This document shows positions 26,587-35,755 of a stretch of DNA of 64,000 nucleotides, one piece after another; the first letter of the stretch is position 1, and each line of letters opens with the position of its first letter. A model generated the notes under the pieces. That model saw nothing but the letters and a program-made list of their open reading frames with translations. It made no database searches and was not told the DNA's origin. A program made the translations under genes and the position numbers. The DNA is from Candidatus Midichloriaceae bacterium (GTDB lineage: Bacteria; Pseudomonadota; Alphaproteobacteria; Rickettsiales; Midichloriaceae), in contig JAQSWL010000017.1 in the NCBI GenBank assembly GCA_029266655.1, positions 1-64,000 of the forward strand, in the 5' to 3' direction.

Positions 26587-28995
26587 TTAATGAGCTACTA
26601 CTGGGTTTAAGTTGTTAAACTCACGCTCTTGCTTTGCCAGTTCTTCTTCTTCATTCCAAATTATGGGTGTGAATGCTTTGGTCAAAGCAACTTTGAACAC
26701 TTCTTCAGCCCTTTCTACAGGAATTATCTCAAGCCCAGATTTCATGTTTTCCGGAATATCTTCCAAGTCTTTAACATTCTCAGATGGAATTAAAACTGTT
26801 TTAACACCACCTCTGAGCGCTGCAAGCAATTTCTCTTTCAACCCCCCAATAGGCAACACCCTACCTCTTAAAGTAATTTCTCCGGTCATCGCTATATCTC
26901 TACGCACAGGTATGCCAGTTAACACCGAAACTAATGAAGTTGATATTGCAATACCCGCAGATGGACCATCCTTCGGAGTCGCACCTTCTGGTACGTGAAT
27001 GTGTATATCCTTAAGTTTAAATATATTTGGCTTAATGCCAAATTCTACTGCTTTAGACCTAATATAACTCAGTGCAGTTTGCGCAGATTCTTTCATCACA
27101 TCGCCAAGTTTACCCGTGATTTTAAGATCTCCACCACGGCCATATAAAAGAACCGCCTCAATAGAAAGCAAATCACCGCCAACTTCGCTATACGCCAAGC
27201 CATTGGTTATACCAACGAGATTATCTTTTTCCACTTCACCAAATTGATATTTGCGAACGCCTAGATAATCACCTAGATTTTGACTAGTTATCTTCAGGCT
27301 CTTAATGGTTTCATCAGATAAAATTTTTCTAATCGATTTACGAATAACCTTTGCTATATTGCGGTTTAGCCCACGTACACCAGCTTCACGTGTATAATAA
27401 CGGATGATATCAAGCACTGCATCAGTGGTTATTGAAACTTCATTCTCTTTAGCTCCATGCCCACTTAGTTCTTTAGGAATTAAATAGTTTTCGGCAATTA
27501 CTAATTTCTCTTTTTCAGTATAACCAGATAGGCTTATAATTTCCATTCGGTCCATCAATGGTCGCGGTATTCCATCATATCCATTAGCGGTTGCCACAAA
27601 CATTACTTGAGATAAATCATAGTCCACTTCCAAGTAGTGATCGCTGAACATATTGTTTTGCTCTGGATCCAACACCTCTAGCATTGCAGAGGATGGGTCA
27701 CCTCTGTAGTCAAAACTCATTTTGTCTATCTCATCTAAAAGCATAACCGGGTTGCTCTTCTTAGCCTTTTTCATGCCTTGAATTATTTTACCTGGCATAG
27801 CCCCTATATAGGTTCTTCTGTGCCCCTTTATCTCGGCCTCATCACGCAGGCCACCTAATGAAACTTTTACAAACTCTCGCCCTGTAGCCTTTGCAATTGA
27901 TTTAACTAAAGATGTTTTACCGACACCAGGTGGACCTACCAAACAAATTACTGGACTTTTAAGCGCATTAGTGCGCAGATTAACAGCTAAATATTCTAAA
28001 ATTCGCTCTTTGATTTTTTCTAAGCCATAGTGATCCTTATCAAGCACTTCTTGAGCTTTTATAATGTTTTTGTTAAGTGGACTGAAAACTTTCCACGGGG
28101 TATTTATTATCCAATCCAAATAATTTCTAACTACCGATGCCTCTGAAGACATTGGATTCATAAACTTAAGTTTCTTAATTTCTGCTTCAGCCTTTTCTCT
28201 GGCTTCTTTAGTAAGCTTTAAATGCTTAATCTTATTTTCTAATTCTGCAGCTTCTTCTTTGAAATCCTCTTCCCCAAGCTCCTTCTGAATAGCTTTTAGC
28301 TGCTCATTTAGGTAATAATCTTTTTGATTTTTTTCAATCTGATGACGCACCCTTGTTTTAATTCTTGTCTCTGTATTTAAGAGATCAATTTCAAGCTGTA
28401 AGTACCCAAGAATTTTCTCAAGTTTTTTCGTTAGTGTGGTCGACTCCAAAATATCTTGCTTATGGGATACTTTTATCATCAAACTAGAGCTAACAACATC
28501 GGCAAACTTTGTAAGGCCATCCACCATCTGAAGCGTAGTTAATACCTCGGGGTTAACCTTAGGGCTAAGCTGAACATAATTTTCAAATAAATCACTGATA
28601 GAGCGCCTAAGAGCAGATAGTTCGCTAGGGTTCTCCGAATATTCATCCTCTAAATCCGTAACTACTGCCTTGTGACAGTTATTTTCCGTTAAATATTTAG
28701 TAACTTTAACCCGCTTTTTGCCTTCTACTAAAACCTTAATGGTAGTGTCATTAAGTTTAAGCACCTGTAAAATTTGCCCAACAACACCAACTTTATATAG
28801 TTCAGTTGTTTTTGGATTGTCATTGTTAGCATCTTTCTGAGCAACTAACAGTATTTTATTGCCAGCTTCTGTAGCCACGTCTAGAGCATTTATTGATTTG
28901 TCTCTACCAACAAACAAAGGCACTATCATGCCTGGAAATATTACCAGATCTCTAAGTGGCAAAACTGGAATGGTATTTTGGGGTGATTTTTTCAT
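26587..28995 (-). CDS. lon: ATP-dependent protease Lon
   Basis: Cytoplasmic AAA+ serine protease that degrades damaged and regulatory proteins. The 802-residue protein has the N-terminal LON substrate domain (about 10-200), Walker A GPPGVGKTS with Lys360, Walker B VMLLDEIDKM, and the protease domain with catalytic Ser679 in PKDGPSAGIAI and the expected Lys about 43 residues later. Start and length match E. coli Lon closely. The C-terminus ends in a short Glu-rich tail. Confidence 0.98.
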   Translation of the reverse strand: MKKSPQNTIPVLPLRDLVIFPGMIVPLFVGRDKSINALDVATEAGNKILLVAQKDANNDNPKTTELYKVGVVGQILQVLKLNDTTIKVLVEGKKRVKVTKYLTENNCHKAVVTDLEDEYSENPSELSALRRSISDLFENYVQLSPKVNPEVLTTLQMVDGLTKFADVVSSSLMIKVSHKQDILESTTLTKKLEKILGYLQLEIDLLNTETRIKTRVRHQIEKNQKDYYLNEQLKAIQKELGEEDFKEEAAELENKIKHLKLTKEAREKAEAEIKKLKFMNPMSSEASVVRNYLDWIINTPWKVFSPLNKNIIKAQEVLDKDHYGLEKIKERILEYLAVNLRTNALKSPVICLVGPPGVGKTSLVKSIAKATGREFVKVSLGGLRDEAEIKGHRRTYIGAMPGKIIQGMKKAKKSNPVMLLDEIDKMSFDYRGDPSSAMLEVLDPEQNNMFSDHYLEVDYDLSQVMFVATANGYDGIPRPLMDRMEIISLSGYTEKEKLVIAENYLIPKELSGHGAKENEVSITTDAVLDIIRYYTREAGVRGLNRNIAKVIRKSIRKILSDETIKSLKITSQNLGDYLGVRKYQFGEVEKDNLVGITNGLAYSEVGGDLLSIEAVLLYGRGGDLKITGKLGDVMKESAQTALSYIRSKAVEFGIKPNIFKLKDIHIHVPEGATPKDGPSAGIAISTSLVSVLTGIPVRRDIAMTGEITLRGRVLPIGGLKEKLLAALRGGVKTVLIPSENVKDLEDIPENMKSGLEIIPVERAEEVFKVALTKAFTPIIWNEEEELAKQEREFNNLNPVVAH

Positions 28996-29085
28996 TACTA
29001 TATTGCTCCTATTTGGCTTTTATATATGTAGCAAACATGAAAATAACAAGGGGTGCCATAACATAATTACTCACAGCACGGGAAA

Positions 29086-29248
29086 TATACTCCGTTAATT
29101 TGAAAAATTGGAGCGTCGCAGCTAACTTATCGCGTCCGCACCTATTAATATAGGCTTACGGTGCTCAAATTGCTGCTCCTTCCACTTGTTCAAATTTCCT
29201 GTCGTCTATGCCTTTTTGCCAACTCTTAATTTATGACAAGTATTGTAT
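29086..29248 (-). repeat. F2 repeat upstream of lon
   Basis: A near-complete F2 element in minus orientation (TATACTCCGTTAATTTGAAA to GACAAGTATTGTATA) in the divergent gap between lon and mreD. It contains the inverted CACCTATTAATATAGG part. The remaining gap bases hold only AT-rich promoter-like sequence. Confidence 0.88.
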
Positions 29249-29352
29249 AGCATTTGGAATAAAAGTCTATCCTCCAGCCGTCATTAGTATATAATAGTAT
29301 TGCCTTTTGGACAAACATACTTTTTAGCTTTTTATAATACTATATTACAAAA

Positions 29353-29850
29353 ATGGACTTATCTTACAAAACAGATATAAAATTATATTTTTTATTATTA
29401 TTCCTTGTCTATGTTCCGTATTCGCTTTTTAATTTATTTTCCATATCAATTAGGCCAGAAATACTCCTAATAACAATTTTCTATTTCTCCATCATAAAAC
29501 TATTTAATGTTAGCCTAATTTACCTGGCTTTAATTGGCTTATTGAATGATGAATTGCTCAATGCAGCTTTGGGGCTGCATGCTATTACCTACGTTACAAT
29601 AACAGTGCTTGGCAGGACTAATGCAAATTCGCTATATAAACAAAAATTTAGTGTAGTATTTTGTAGCTTTATCTTATTTGTCTTGATTTCTGAAGTGTTA
29701 CGACAGATCATAAATTTTTCATTAAATTTACCGGTAAGTATTTCTTACTCGCAAATATTTGGAATTATAGTTACGGTACTTTTGTACCCTATCATGCACT
29801 ATTTTTATACTATTAAAATAAGTTGGTTTATTAATAAAAATGCGCGATGA
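29353..29850 (+). CDS. mreD: Rod shape-determining protein MreD
   Basis: Small integral membrane protein of the elongasome. The 165-residue sequence has about five membrane helices and MreD-like features (ISIRPEILLITIFYFSI and the LNDELLNAALGLHAITYV segment). MreD is poorly conserved, so the call also rests on its place directly before mrdA, with which it overlaps by 11 bases. mreB and mreC are not in the window. Confidence 0.85.
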   Translation: MDLSYKTDIKLYFLLLFLVYVPYSLFNLFSISIRPEILLITIFYFSIIKLFNVSLIYLALIGLLNDELLNAALGLHAITYVTITVLGRTNANSLYKQKFSVVFCSFILFVLISEVLRQIINFSLNLPVSISYSQIFGIIVTVLLYPIMHYFYTIKISWFINKNAR

Positions 29851-31606
29851 TTCACTGAAATATAAAAAGTTCTCTCGCAGGGCCCTATTTCTCGGCGGCA
29901 TAAAATTATTTTTCTTTTCTGTAATAGCAGGTAGATACTATTACCTGCAGATGGTATCCTCCAGCAAGTTTACTACGCTCTCTGATAAAAACCGCATGAA
30001 GCTAATGGTGCTTACTGCACCCAGAGGTATAATTTACGATTGCGACTATGAAGTAATTGCAACTAACTCATCTAATTTTAGAGTTGGTATCGATAGCTTA
30101 GCCATCCCAAATGTTTCGGATTTGATTACCCAAATATCAAGCGTTTTAGGTATGGACCTTACATTGGGAGAGGAAGACATAAGGCGCAGGATAGCAAAAA
30201 GGCAACCCAATGATTATTTGTATATAAAGGATAATTTATCTTGGACAGATATTAGCAAGCTTATTGAAAGTGACCATATGCTTCCAGGGGTAGAGGTTGT
30301 AGAGTCATCCCATAGAAGTTACAGATTTGCAGATGCCTTTGCGCATATAACCGGATATGTGTCCTCTCCTAATAAGCAGGAAGTAGAAAGTTTATCCATG
30401 CCAATATCGGATCAAATGAAAATTGGTAAGATGGGGGTGGAAAAGATTTTTGATAATACGCTTATGGGATATCCGGGCTTAAAGAAAACAGAAGTTGATT
30501 CCAGAGGCAAATTTATAAGGGTAATTTCCAAAGAAAACCCAGCTCCAGGTCGTGATATAGTGCTTTCTGTAAATTCTAAGCTACAAAATTTTATTCATGA
30601 GCTGTTGACTACTAGAGATTTAACAGCTTCGGTTGTTGTGATGAATGTTCAAAACGGGCATATACTTGCCTTGCATTCCACACCTAGCTTTGATCCTAAT
30701 TTGTTTGTAGACGGAATATCCAAGAACGATTGGGATAATATAATGAAAGCTGATTCCAATCCGTTGCTTAACCATGCAATTACAAGTGCTTACCCACCTG
30801 GGTCCACTTTTAAGCTGGTCACCGCCTTTTCCGGTCTGATTGCAGGTTTGGATCCCAAAACCCGGTACTTCTGCCCTGGAGAATTTCGTTTAGGCTCTCG
30901 TGTTTTTAGATGCTGGAAACCCTCTGGGCATGGTCTTATTGACTTGCCTACAGCTATAATGCAATCTTGTAACCCATATTTTTTTAACTTAGCTTTAAAA
31001 ATGGGCATGAATAAATTATATAGTGGCGCAAAAGCCTTAGGGTTAGGAGAGCGTACAGGTATAGAGCTTTTGGGAGAAGTGGATGGATTGATGCCAAGCC
31101 CAGAATGGAAAAAGAGCAGATATAAATTAGATTGGTATCCTGGGGATACAGTAAATGCTTCAATTGGCCAGGGCTATACCTTACTAACTCCATTGCAAAT
31201 AGCAACTATGACAGCTCGGATTGCATCTGGCAAAAAGGTAAGCCCAACTTTAGTGCCCACAGAAAAAGAAATTGAACCACTTGATGCTGATCCTAAAATT
31301 TTGCAGGTGATTAAGGGCGGGATGTTTGATTGTGTAAATAGCCCTGGTGGCATTCTATATAGCAGAAGTTTATCCATAGGAGATCTTACTATTTGTGGGA
31401 AAACAGGTACTGCACAGGTCGTGGCATTAAAGTATAAACACTTAGGTCACAAATATAAACATCATGGTCTCTTTACTAGCTTCGCTCCTTATAATGACCC
31501 TAAATATGCAGTAACCGTTGTAGTCGAGCATGGAGAAGCTGGAGCTAAAGTCTCCCCACTTGCTAAGGAAATTTATGAATTCATGCTGATTAACGGCATA
31601 TCTTAA
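29840..31606 (+). CDS. mrdA: Penicillin-binding protein 2
   Basis: Peptidoglycan DD-transpeptidase that pairs with RodA in side-wall synthesis. The 588-residue protein has one N-terminal membrane helix (about 17-36), the class B dimerisation domain (about 55-215) and the transpeptidase domain with Ser322 in the active-site motif STFK, SCN in MQSCNPYFFN, and CGKTGTAQ near the C-terminus. All catalytic motifs are intact. Overlaps mreD by 11 bases. Confidence 0.96.
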   Translation: MRDDSLKYKKFSRRALFLGGIKLFFFSVIAGRYYYLQMVSSSKFTTLSDKNRMKLMVLTAPRGIIYDCDYEVIATNSSNFRVGIDSLAIPNVSDLITQISSVLGMDLTLGEEDIRRRIAKRQPNDYLYIKDNLSWTDISKLIESDHMLPGVEVVESSHRSYRFADAFAHITGYVSSPNKQEVESLSMPISDQMKIGKMGVEKIFDNTLMGYPGLKKTEVDSRGKFIRVISKENPAPGRDIVLSVNSKLQNFIHELLTTRDLTASVVVMNVQNGHILALHSTPSFDPNLFVDGISKNDWDNIMKADSNPLLNHAITSAYPPGSTFKLVTAFSGLIAGLDPKTRYFCPGEFRLGSRVFRCWKPSGHGLIDLPTAIMQSCNPYFFNLALKMGMNKLYSGAKALGLGERTGIELLGEVDGLMPSPEWKKSRYKLDWYPGDTVNASIGQGYTLLTPLQIATMTARIASGKKVSPTLVPTEKEIEPLDADPKILQVIKGGMFDCVNSPGGILYSRSLSIGDLTICGKTGTAQVVALKYKHLGHKYKHHGLFTSFAPYNDPKYAVTVVVEHGEAGAKVSPLAKEIYEFMLINGIS

Positions 31607-31690
31607 TTCATGTAAATCAAAATACTAGTTGCATGTGCAATATATCTTAAATATATTTTTGCATAGTGATTTAGTATATAGACAGCTTTA

Positions 31691-32209
31691 ATGCAAAAAT
31701 TTTTACTTTGGATAATCCTGTCTTTAGTAAGCGCCCAAGTGTTTGCAAAAGATGAGATTATTTATGTTGCACCACAATTGGGCACATTTGATATAAATGG
31801 CTGCAAAAAAAGATTTGCGGGTGGCGCTGAAGTTAGAATGAATTTTATTCATAAAATAATGGTACCCAAACTAGGTGCTTATATCACAAGTAAAGGTTCA
31901 AGCTATTATTATGCTGGGTTTAACCTGGAATTGCCGGTATACAAGGAAAGCTTATATCTAATGCCCGGGTTCGCAGCAGGCGGATATTCTAAAGGCAGGG
32001 GCAAAGTTTTAGGTAGCGTATTGGAATTTTACTCGAGCATAGAAATGAATTATAAATTTAAAAACTTGCATAGGATCGGGATTAACTTTGGCCATATTTC
32101 AAATGCGGGTATATGCAAAAAAAATCCAGGATCGGAAAATATCTTTTTAACTTATAGCATTCCACTCTCCAATTTTTTAAAATTTAATAATACCATTTCC
32201 GCAAAATAA
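31691..32209 (+). CDS. PagL-like lipid A 3-O-deacylase
   Basis: Predicted outer-membrane beta-barrel enzyme that removes an acyl chain from lipid A. The 172-residue protein has a signal peptide (to about Ala19, SAQVFA) and alternating beta-strand pattern. Its C-terminal third matches the PagL/acyloxyacyl hydrolase motif: GHISNAG with His135 and Ser137, NPG at 145-147 and Glu149. That spacing equals the His-Ser-Glu triad known for PagL. The last residues (NNTISAK) and stop are encoded by sequence matching the end of the F6 repeat, so the C-terminus may be repeat-derived. Symbol withheld because overall similarity was not searched. Confidence 0.78.
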   Translation: MQKFLLWIILSLVSAQVFAKDEIIYVAPQLGTFDINGCKKRFAGGAEVRMNFIHKIMVPKLGAYITSKGSSYYYAGFNLELPVYKESLYLMPGFAAGGYSKGRGKVLGSVLEFYSSIEMNYKFKNLHRIGINFGHISNAGICKKNPGSENIFLTYSIPLSNFLKFNNTISAK

Positions 32210-32247
32210 TATTAATGATCATTTTGCTATTATTAAAATCTTCGTGC

Positions 32248-32275
32248 TTAACTTTTTGTAAAATTTTGCTATAAT
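32248..32275 (+). promoter_or_regulatory. Predicted sigma-70 promoter of carD
   Basis: TTAACT at 32248-32253, a 16-base spacer and a perfect TATAAT at 32270-32275. The leader of about 25 bases carries AAGGAG at 32294-32299, 6 bases before the carD ATG. Confidence 0.6.
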
Positions 32276-32305
32276 GGTTACGTATGTGGATTTAAGGAGT
32301 ATCTA

Positions 32306-32842
32306 ATGTCTGAAACTAAAATTACCACTAGTAGAGAGTTTAAAGTTAGTGATTCTGTGGTTTACCCTTCGCATGGGGTGGGTATTATAGCTAATATTGA
32401 ATCTCAGCGGGTTGCAGATGTTGAAGTTAAATGTTTGGTTATAACTTTTGAAAAAGACAAAATGACTTTAAAGGTTCCTGTTAACAGGGCAGCTAAAGCT
32501 GGCTTGCGCCATTTAGCATCTTCCGATGACATAGAAAAGGCCATAATTACTTTAAAAGGCAAAGCCAAAATAGAAAAAGGCATGTGGAGTAAACGTGCGC
32601 AGAAATATGAAGAAAAAATTTACTCTGGCAATGTAGTATATATAGCTGAAGTACTTAGAGACTTGCACCGCAATGTTGATGACCCAAATAGATCATACAG
32701 CGAGCGTATGATTTATGAATCTGCTTTCCAGCGTTTTATCAATGAATATTCAGCTACCAATAATATTAATATTGAAGAAGCACGCAGGCAAGTGCATGAG
32801 ATTTTAGAAGAATCTAAAATGTTATACAACGAAGCTGCTTAA
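32306..32842 (+). CDS. carD: CarD family transcriptional regulator
   Basis: Global regulator that binds the RNA polymerase beta subunit and stabilises open promoter complexes. The 178-residue protein has the N-terminal CarD/TRCF interaction domain (about 13-70; VVYPSHGVGIIANIESQ) and a helical C-terminal DNA-binding domain (about 85-170; RDLHRNVDDPNRSYSERMIY). Length is normal. Strong ribosome binding site and promoter are visible. fliQ follows 10 bases later. Confidence 0.95.
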   Translation: MSETKITTSREFKVSDSVVYPSHGVGIIANIESQRVADVEVKCLVITFEKDKMTLKVPVNRAAKAGLRHLASSDDIEKAIITLKGKAKIEKGMWSKRAQKYEEKIYSGNVVYIAEVLRDLHRNVDDPNRSYSERMIYESAFQRFINEYSATNNINIEEARRQVHEILEESKMLYNEAA

Positions 32843-32852
32843 AGAGGTATTA

Positions 32853-33119
32853 ATGGATTCACTTGCTGTTGTTGATATATCGCGGCATGCAATCTATTTA
32901 CTAATCAAAATATCTTTGCCAATTTTATTAGTGGCACTTTTTGTGGGGCTTGCTATATCTTTATTCCAAGCCCTTACACAAATTCAGGAGCCTACACTTT
33001 CTTTTGTCCCTAAAATTATTGCCATCTTTTTCACTTTGCTGATTGCATTAAATTTCATTGGATCAAATATGTTGGTTTTCACAGAAGAGATAATGCAAAT
33101 GATCGCGAATGTTAGGTGA
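32853..33119 (+). CDS. fliQ: Flagellar export gate protein FliQ
   Basis: Small inner-membrane subunit of the flagellar type III export gate. The 88-residue protein has two membrane helices (about 17-40 and 50-75) with the FliQ signature ALTQIQEPTLSFVPKIIAIF. It could in principle be the injectisome homologue, but the conserved signature fits FliQ. No other flagellar gene is in the window. It follows carD by 10 bases; its stop codon meets the start of an F1 element. Confidence 0.92.
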   Translation: MDSLAVVDISRHAIYLLIKISLPILLVALFVGLAISLFQALTQIQEPTLSFVPKIIAIFFTLLIALNFIGSNMLVFTEEIMQMIANVR

Positions 33120-33223
33120 TACTAAATTTCAAAATAAATTGAGATAGTAATGCCAGATTTTGGCAAAGTGCGAGGGGAAAAAGCAGTTGAATATTTTATA
33201 CCAAATCTCAAAATAAATAGAGC
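33119..33223 (+). repeat. F1 repeat, truncated copy 4
   Basis: Starts as an F1 left half (ATACTAAATTTCAAAATAAA, then the GCCAGATTTTGGCAAAGTGCG core), but after the CAGTTGAATATTTTA motif it jumps to another F1 end (ATACCAAATCTCAAAATAAA). This looks like an internal deletion or a recombinant of two copies. It overlaps the last base of fliQ. Confidence 0.8.
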
Positions 33224-33440
33224 GCTATAATAATTTAACTTGAATATTAAACTAAAAAGCAATAAAATAAATAGTGGGTTGCAACTATTTGTTTTATGTT
33301 TACAGAATCTTTAAAGGCTATTCTGCAAGCCTGGCGCAGCGCTTCGCGCTCGCCCCTGAGCTACCGAGGCCTTTCTTTATGCTTTGCTTTTTATCGATTT
33401 GCTGTGCAAGCTTTTCAAGCTAATTTACTATACTCTGCTT
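33224..33440 (+). repeat. F3 repeat, diverged copy
   Basis: Contains the F3 outer ends (ATTTAACTTGAATATTAAAC at the left; the right end matches 24612-24675 inverted), a stem III variant AAATAGT/ACTATTT, and the GC-rich stem I region CAAGCCTGGCGCAGCGC. The stem II hairpin is lost. Confidence 0.7.
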
Positions 33441-33483
33441 TGCAAGCGTAAATCCAAACTACCGGCTTTAGACGGTAGTAATT

Positions 33484-33640
33484 TAACCTCAGCTCGATAT
33501 AAGAGGGCAATAAGCTATTGATAATAAAGGGCTTTCTTAATATTCGATCTTCAAATAAATTGCCATTTAAATAAAATTTCAATAATTCTCTTTCCGCTGA
33601 CGGAGTCAGCAAAAGCTCTGGCTCAAAAAATCTGAGGTTA
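33484..33640 (-). repeat. F5 repeat, single-unit copy
   Basis: Bounded by TAACCTCAG and CTGAGGTTA. The internal part (GAATTATTGAAATTTTAT and onward on the minus strand) matches the right arm of the 39839-40165 element in inverted orientation. A 65-residue frame crosses it, but the second copy has frame-breaking differences, so it is not treated as a gene. Confidence 0.7.
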
Positions 33641-33650
33641 ATTTATGCTA

Positions 33651-34679
33651 TTACTTCTTATCATCTCTTGTGTCATTTGGCTCTCTGAGCTGCCTTATAC
33701 CTGTTGCTGCTCCTTCAATAACCTTTTTCGCGAGCTCTTGAGCTTGAATCTGCGCGCTAGTTAATTGCTTGGTGAGTTCATTTATTATTGTTTGTTTTTC
33801 TTTTAATTTATCATCTAAAGATTCTATAGTTTGCTTGTATAAAGAGATTTGCCCCTCTATTTCTTTTGCCTTTAGCTCATTGGTATACTTATATCTCATC
33901 TCCAAATCGGCGCTGACCTTGGCCGTTGCTTCTGCAATCTTCTCCTCTAAAGTCTTGGTGAAGTTTTGGCTTGCTTCTCGTAGCTCTGTTAATTCCAACT
34001 CTTTTGAGGATAAAACCGCTTCTCTTTCTGAAAGTTCTTTTTCCACTTTTTGCCTTTTTTCCTCGAGCTCCCTTTCTAAATTAACCTTATTAACTTCATA
34101 TTGGTCAGCGTCTTTTTGCTCCTTGAGTTTTCTTTGATAATCGTATTCCTCTTCCTGCCGCTTAATTTCTTTTTTATATAATTCTTCTTGTTCTTTTTTC
34201 CTTAACTCATATTCTTTCTGTTCTTTGGCCCAGATCTCTTTCTTTTCCAACATCTCTTTTTGAAGAGCATTTTGATTTTCTATTTTAAGCGCCTCAAACT
34301 CTTGCTGCTTTCTTCTATTAGCCAGTATCAATACCTCTAGGCTATTTGCGTTAGCAACTATGTTATGCGTCTCCTCAAGCCCACGCGCGGCTATATTGCT
34401 AGCCTCTTGCAGGTTGGCGAGTTTATCTCGCTCTACAAGAAGTTTTTTACTCAGCTCATCAAGCGAGTTACTGATGCCAACCTTAAGATCAGCAATTTGA
34501 TGGATTATATCACTTTTAGTGTTGCTTTGAGCAACTGCAACAATTTCCTTTTCTGCTTCCCTTTTCTGTGCCTTTGCCCTGTCATTATCATTGAGACCCT
34601 CAACTTCTTCAAGCAAGGCATTATATGCCTCTAGTATTTCGTTCTTATTGTTTTTACTGCTTACTTTCACGATAGCCAT
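33651..34679 (-). CDS. Hypothetical coiled-coil protein
   Basis: A 342-residue protein, almost entirely charged. Residues about 55-110 are a milder helical segment and about 115-320 form a long Glu/Lys/Gln-rich coiled coil. No signal peptide or membrane segment is seen. The tail is hydrophilic (REPNDTRDDKK). Low-complexity composition prevents naming a family. It stands alone, flanked by repeats: F5 on one side and F1 on the other. A structural or polar-scaffold role is possible but unsupported. Confidence 0.7.
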   Translation of the reverse strand: MAIVKVSSKNNKNEILEAYNALLEEVEGLNDNDRAKAQKREAEKEIVAVAQSNTKSDIIHQIADLKVGISNSLDELSKKLLVERDKLANLQEASNIAARGLEETHNIVANANSLEVLILANRRKQQEFEALKIENQNALQKEMLEKKEIWAKEQKEYELRKKEQEELYKKEIKRQEEEYDYQRKLKEQKDADQYEVNKVNLERELEEKRQKVEKELSEREAVLSSKELELTELREASQNFTKTLEEKIAEATAKVSADLEMRYKYTNELKAKEIEGQISLYKQTIESLDDKLKEKQTIINELTKQLTSAQIQAQELAKKVIEGAATGIRQLREPNDTRDDKK

Positions 34680-34743
34680 GGATTACCTGATAGTGTTTTT
34701 GTAACACTATCATAAATGCCAAGATGGGTCCAAACGAAAAGTG

Positions 34744-34901
34744 ATACCAAATCTCATAAATAAATTGAGATAGTAATGCCAGATTTTGGCAAAGTGCGAA
34801 GGGAAAAAGCAGGTGAATATTTTACATATTCACCAATTTTTTACCAAGTGAATTTGCCAAAAGATGAGCTTTAATGCTCTATTTATTTTGAGATTTGGTA
34901 T
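34744..34901 (+). repeat. F1 palindromic repeat, copy 5
   Basis: A complete F1 element with ATACCAAATCTCATAAATAA and TTTTGAGATTTGGTAT ends, nearly identical to copy 3 at 23995, suggesting recent spread. The flank at about 34919-34945 (CCCAAATTAGCGGAGCATA) resembles an F2 right end. With the terminator, this accounts for the 34680-35020 gap. Confidence 0.92.
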
Positions 34902-34951
34902 GACACTAAATGGAACGTTGCTCCTCCCAAATTAGCGGAGCATATGCACAT

Positions 34952-34988
34952 AAAAAATCCGCAAGCTCGATGAAGAACCTGCGGATTT
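34952..34988 (-). terminator. Rho-independent terminator
   Basis: On the minus strand, AAATCCGCA and TGCGGATTT form a 9-base perfect stem with a 16-base loop, followed by a run of six T. It lies about 32 bases after the stop of the membrane protein gene at 35021-35506. Confidence 0.75.
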
Positions 34989-35020
34989 GAATTACCTTTT
35001 GATAAAAATCAAAAAGTTAA

Positions 35021-35506
35021 TTAGCGTGCGCTATAAGCAGAAGCAGCAGCAGTTGCAAGAGCTCCAGCAGCTAGTCCAAACAAGGTAGCAACACCTACGC
35101 CTTCTTTAGTTAGCGCAGCATCTTGTATAGATGCCTTTAAGCCTGATTTTTTATCAAATGTTTTATAAACAGAAGCACATGTCATAAGGCCAACACACAA
35201 AGAAGCTACTGTATTACGATGAAAGCATTGAGTAATAGCAAACAAAACAGGAGCAGCTATAGAGGCGTGAGTAAGGGCAGAAAGACCGGAATTAATTATA
35301 ATAGCTGAATTTGGTTGTGCTGCCTTGGTAACTTTACCATCTTTATCTATAACTTCTTTGTTTGTAAGCAGGCCCCAACCACATTGAGCTAATAAACTTA
35401 GCACCGCAATACCAGCAACAGATGTTGCAGTAAAGATTTTTTGTTGGTTTGTAGCATAGCTAACAGCAGTTGTAACAGCTGTACTTAATTTATCTGACAT
35501 TGACAT
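35021..35506 (-). CDS. Hypothetical small membrane protein
   Basis: A 161-residue protein with several hydrophobic stretches (about 25-45, 70-110 and 137-157) rich in Ala, Gly and Ser. I do not recognise the family. Two ATG codons, MSMSDK, are possible starts; a weak purine stretch precedes them. A good terminator follows, so it is probably a monocistronic, expressed gene. No neighbour suggests a function. Confidence 0.7.
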   Translation of the reverse strand: MSMSDKLSTAVTTAVSYATNQQKIFTATSVAGIAVLSLLAQCGWGLLTNKEVIDKDGKVTKAAQPNSAIIINSGLSALTHASIAAPVLFAITQCFHRNTVASLCVGLMTCASVYKTFDKKSGLKASIQDAALTKEGVGVATLFGLAAGALATAAASAYSAR

Positions 35507-35755
35507 AATAAAACCTATAAATTTTTAATTCATTAATACTCGCATAATCAGATTAATAGCTGATTATACCCACGTTCTACCCCGCATTTTATAACAGAGT
35601 TTTCGAAGTTATGAGAAAAAATAGCAAACTTTTATTCGCTGCGCAATCTAAATAAGTAAGTTTTGTATTAATTTATATGAAATATTTAAATGCAGAATGC
35701 TAACTGGCACATGCGTGCACAGTTTACTTATAATGCTTGTATTTTTATATTAATG

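Noticed and set aside
33415-33612. 65-codon minus-strand frame in the F5 copy
   Set aside because: The matching sequence at about 40030-40165 has frame-breaking differences, so the frame is not conserved between copies.
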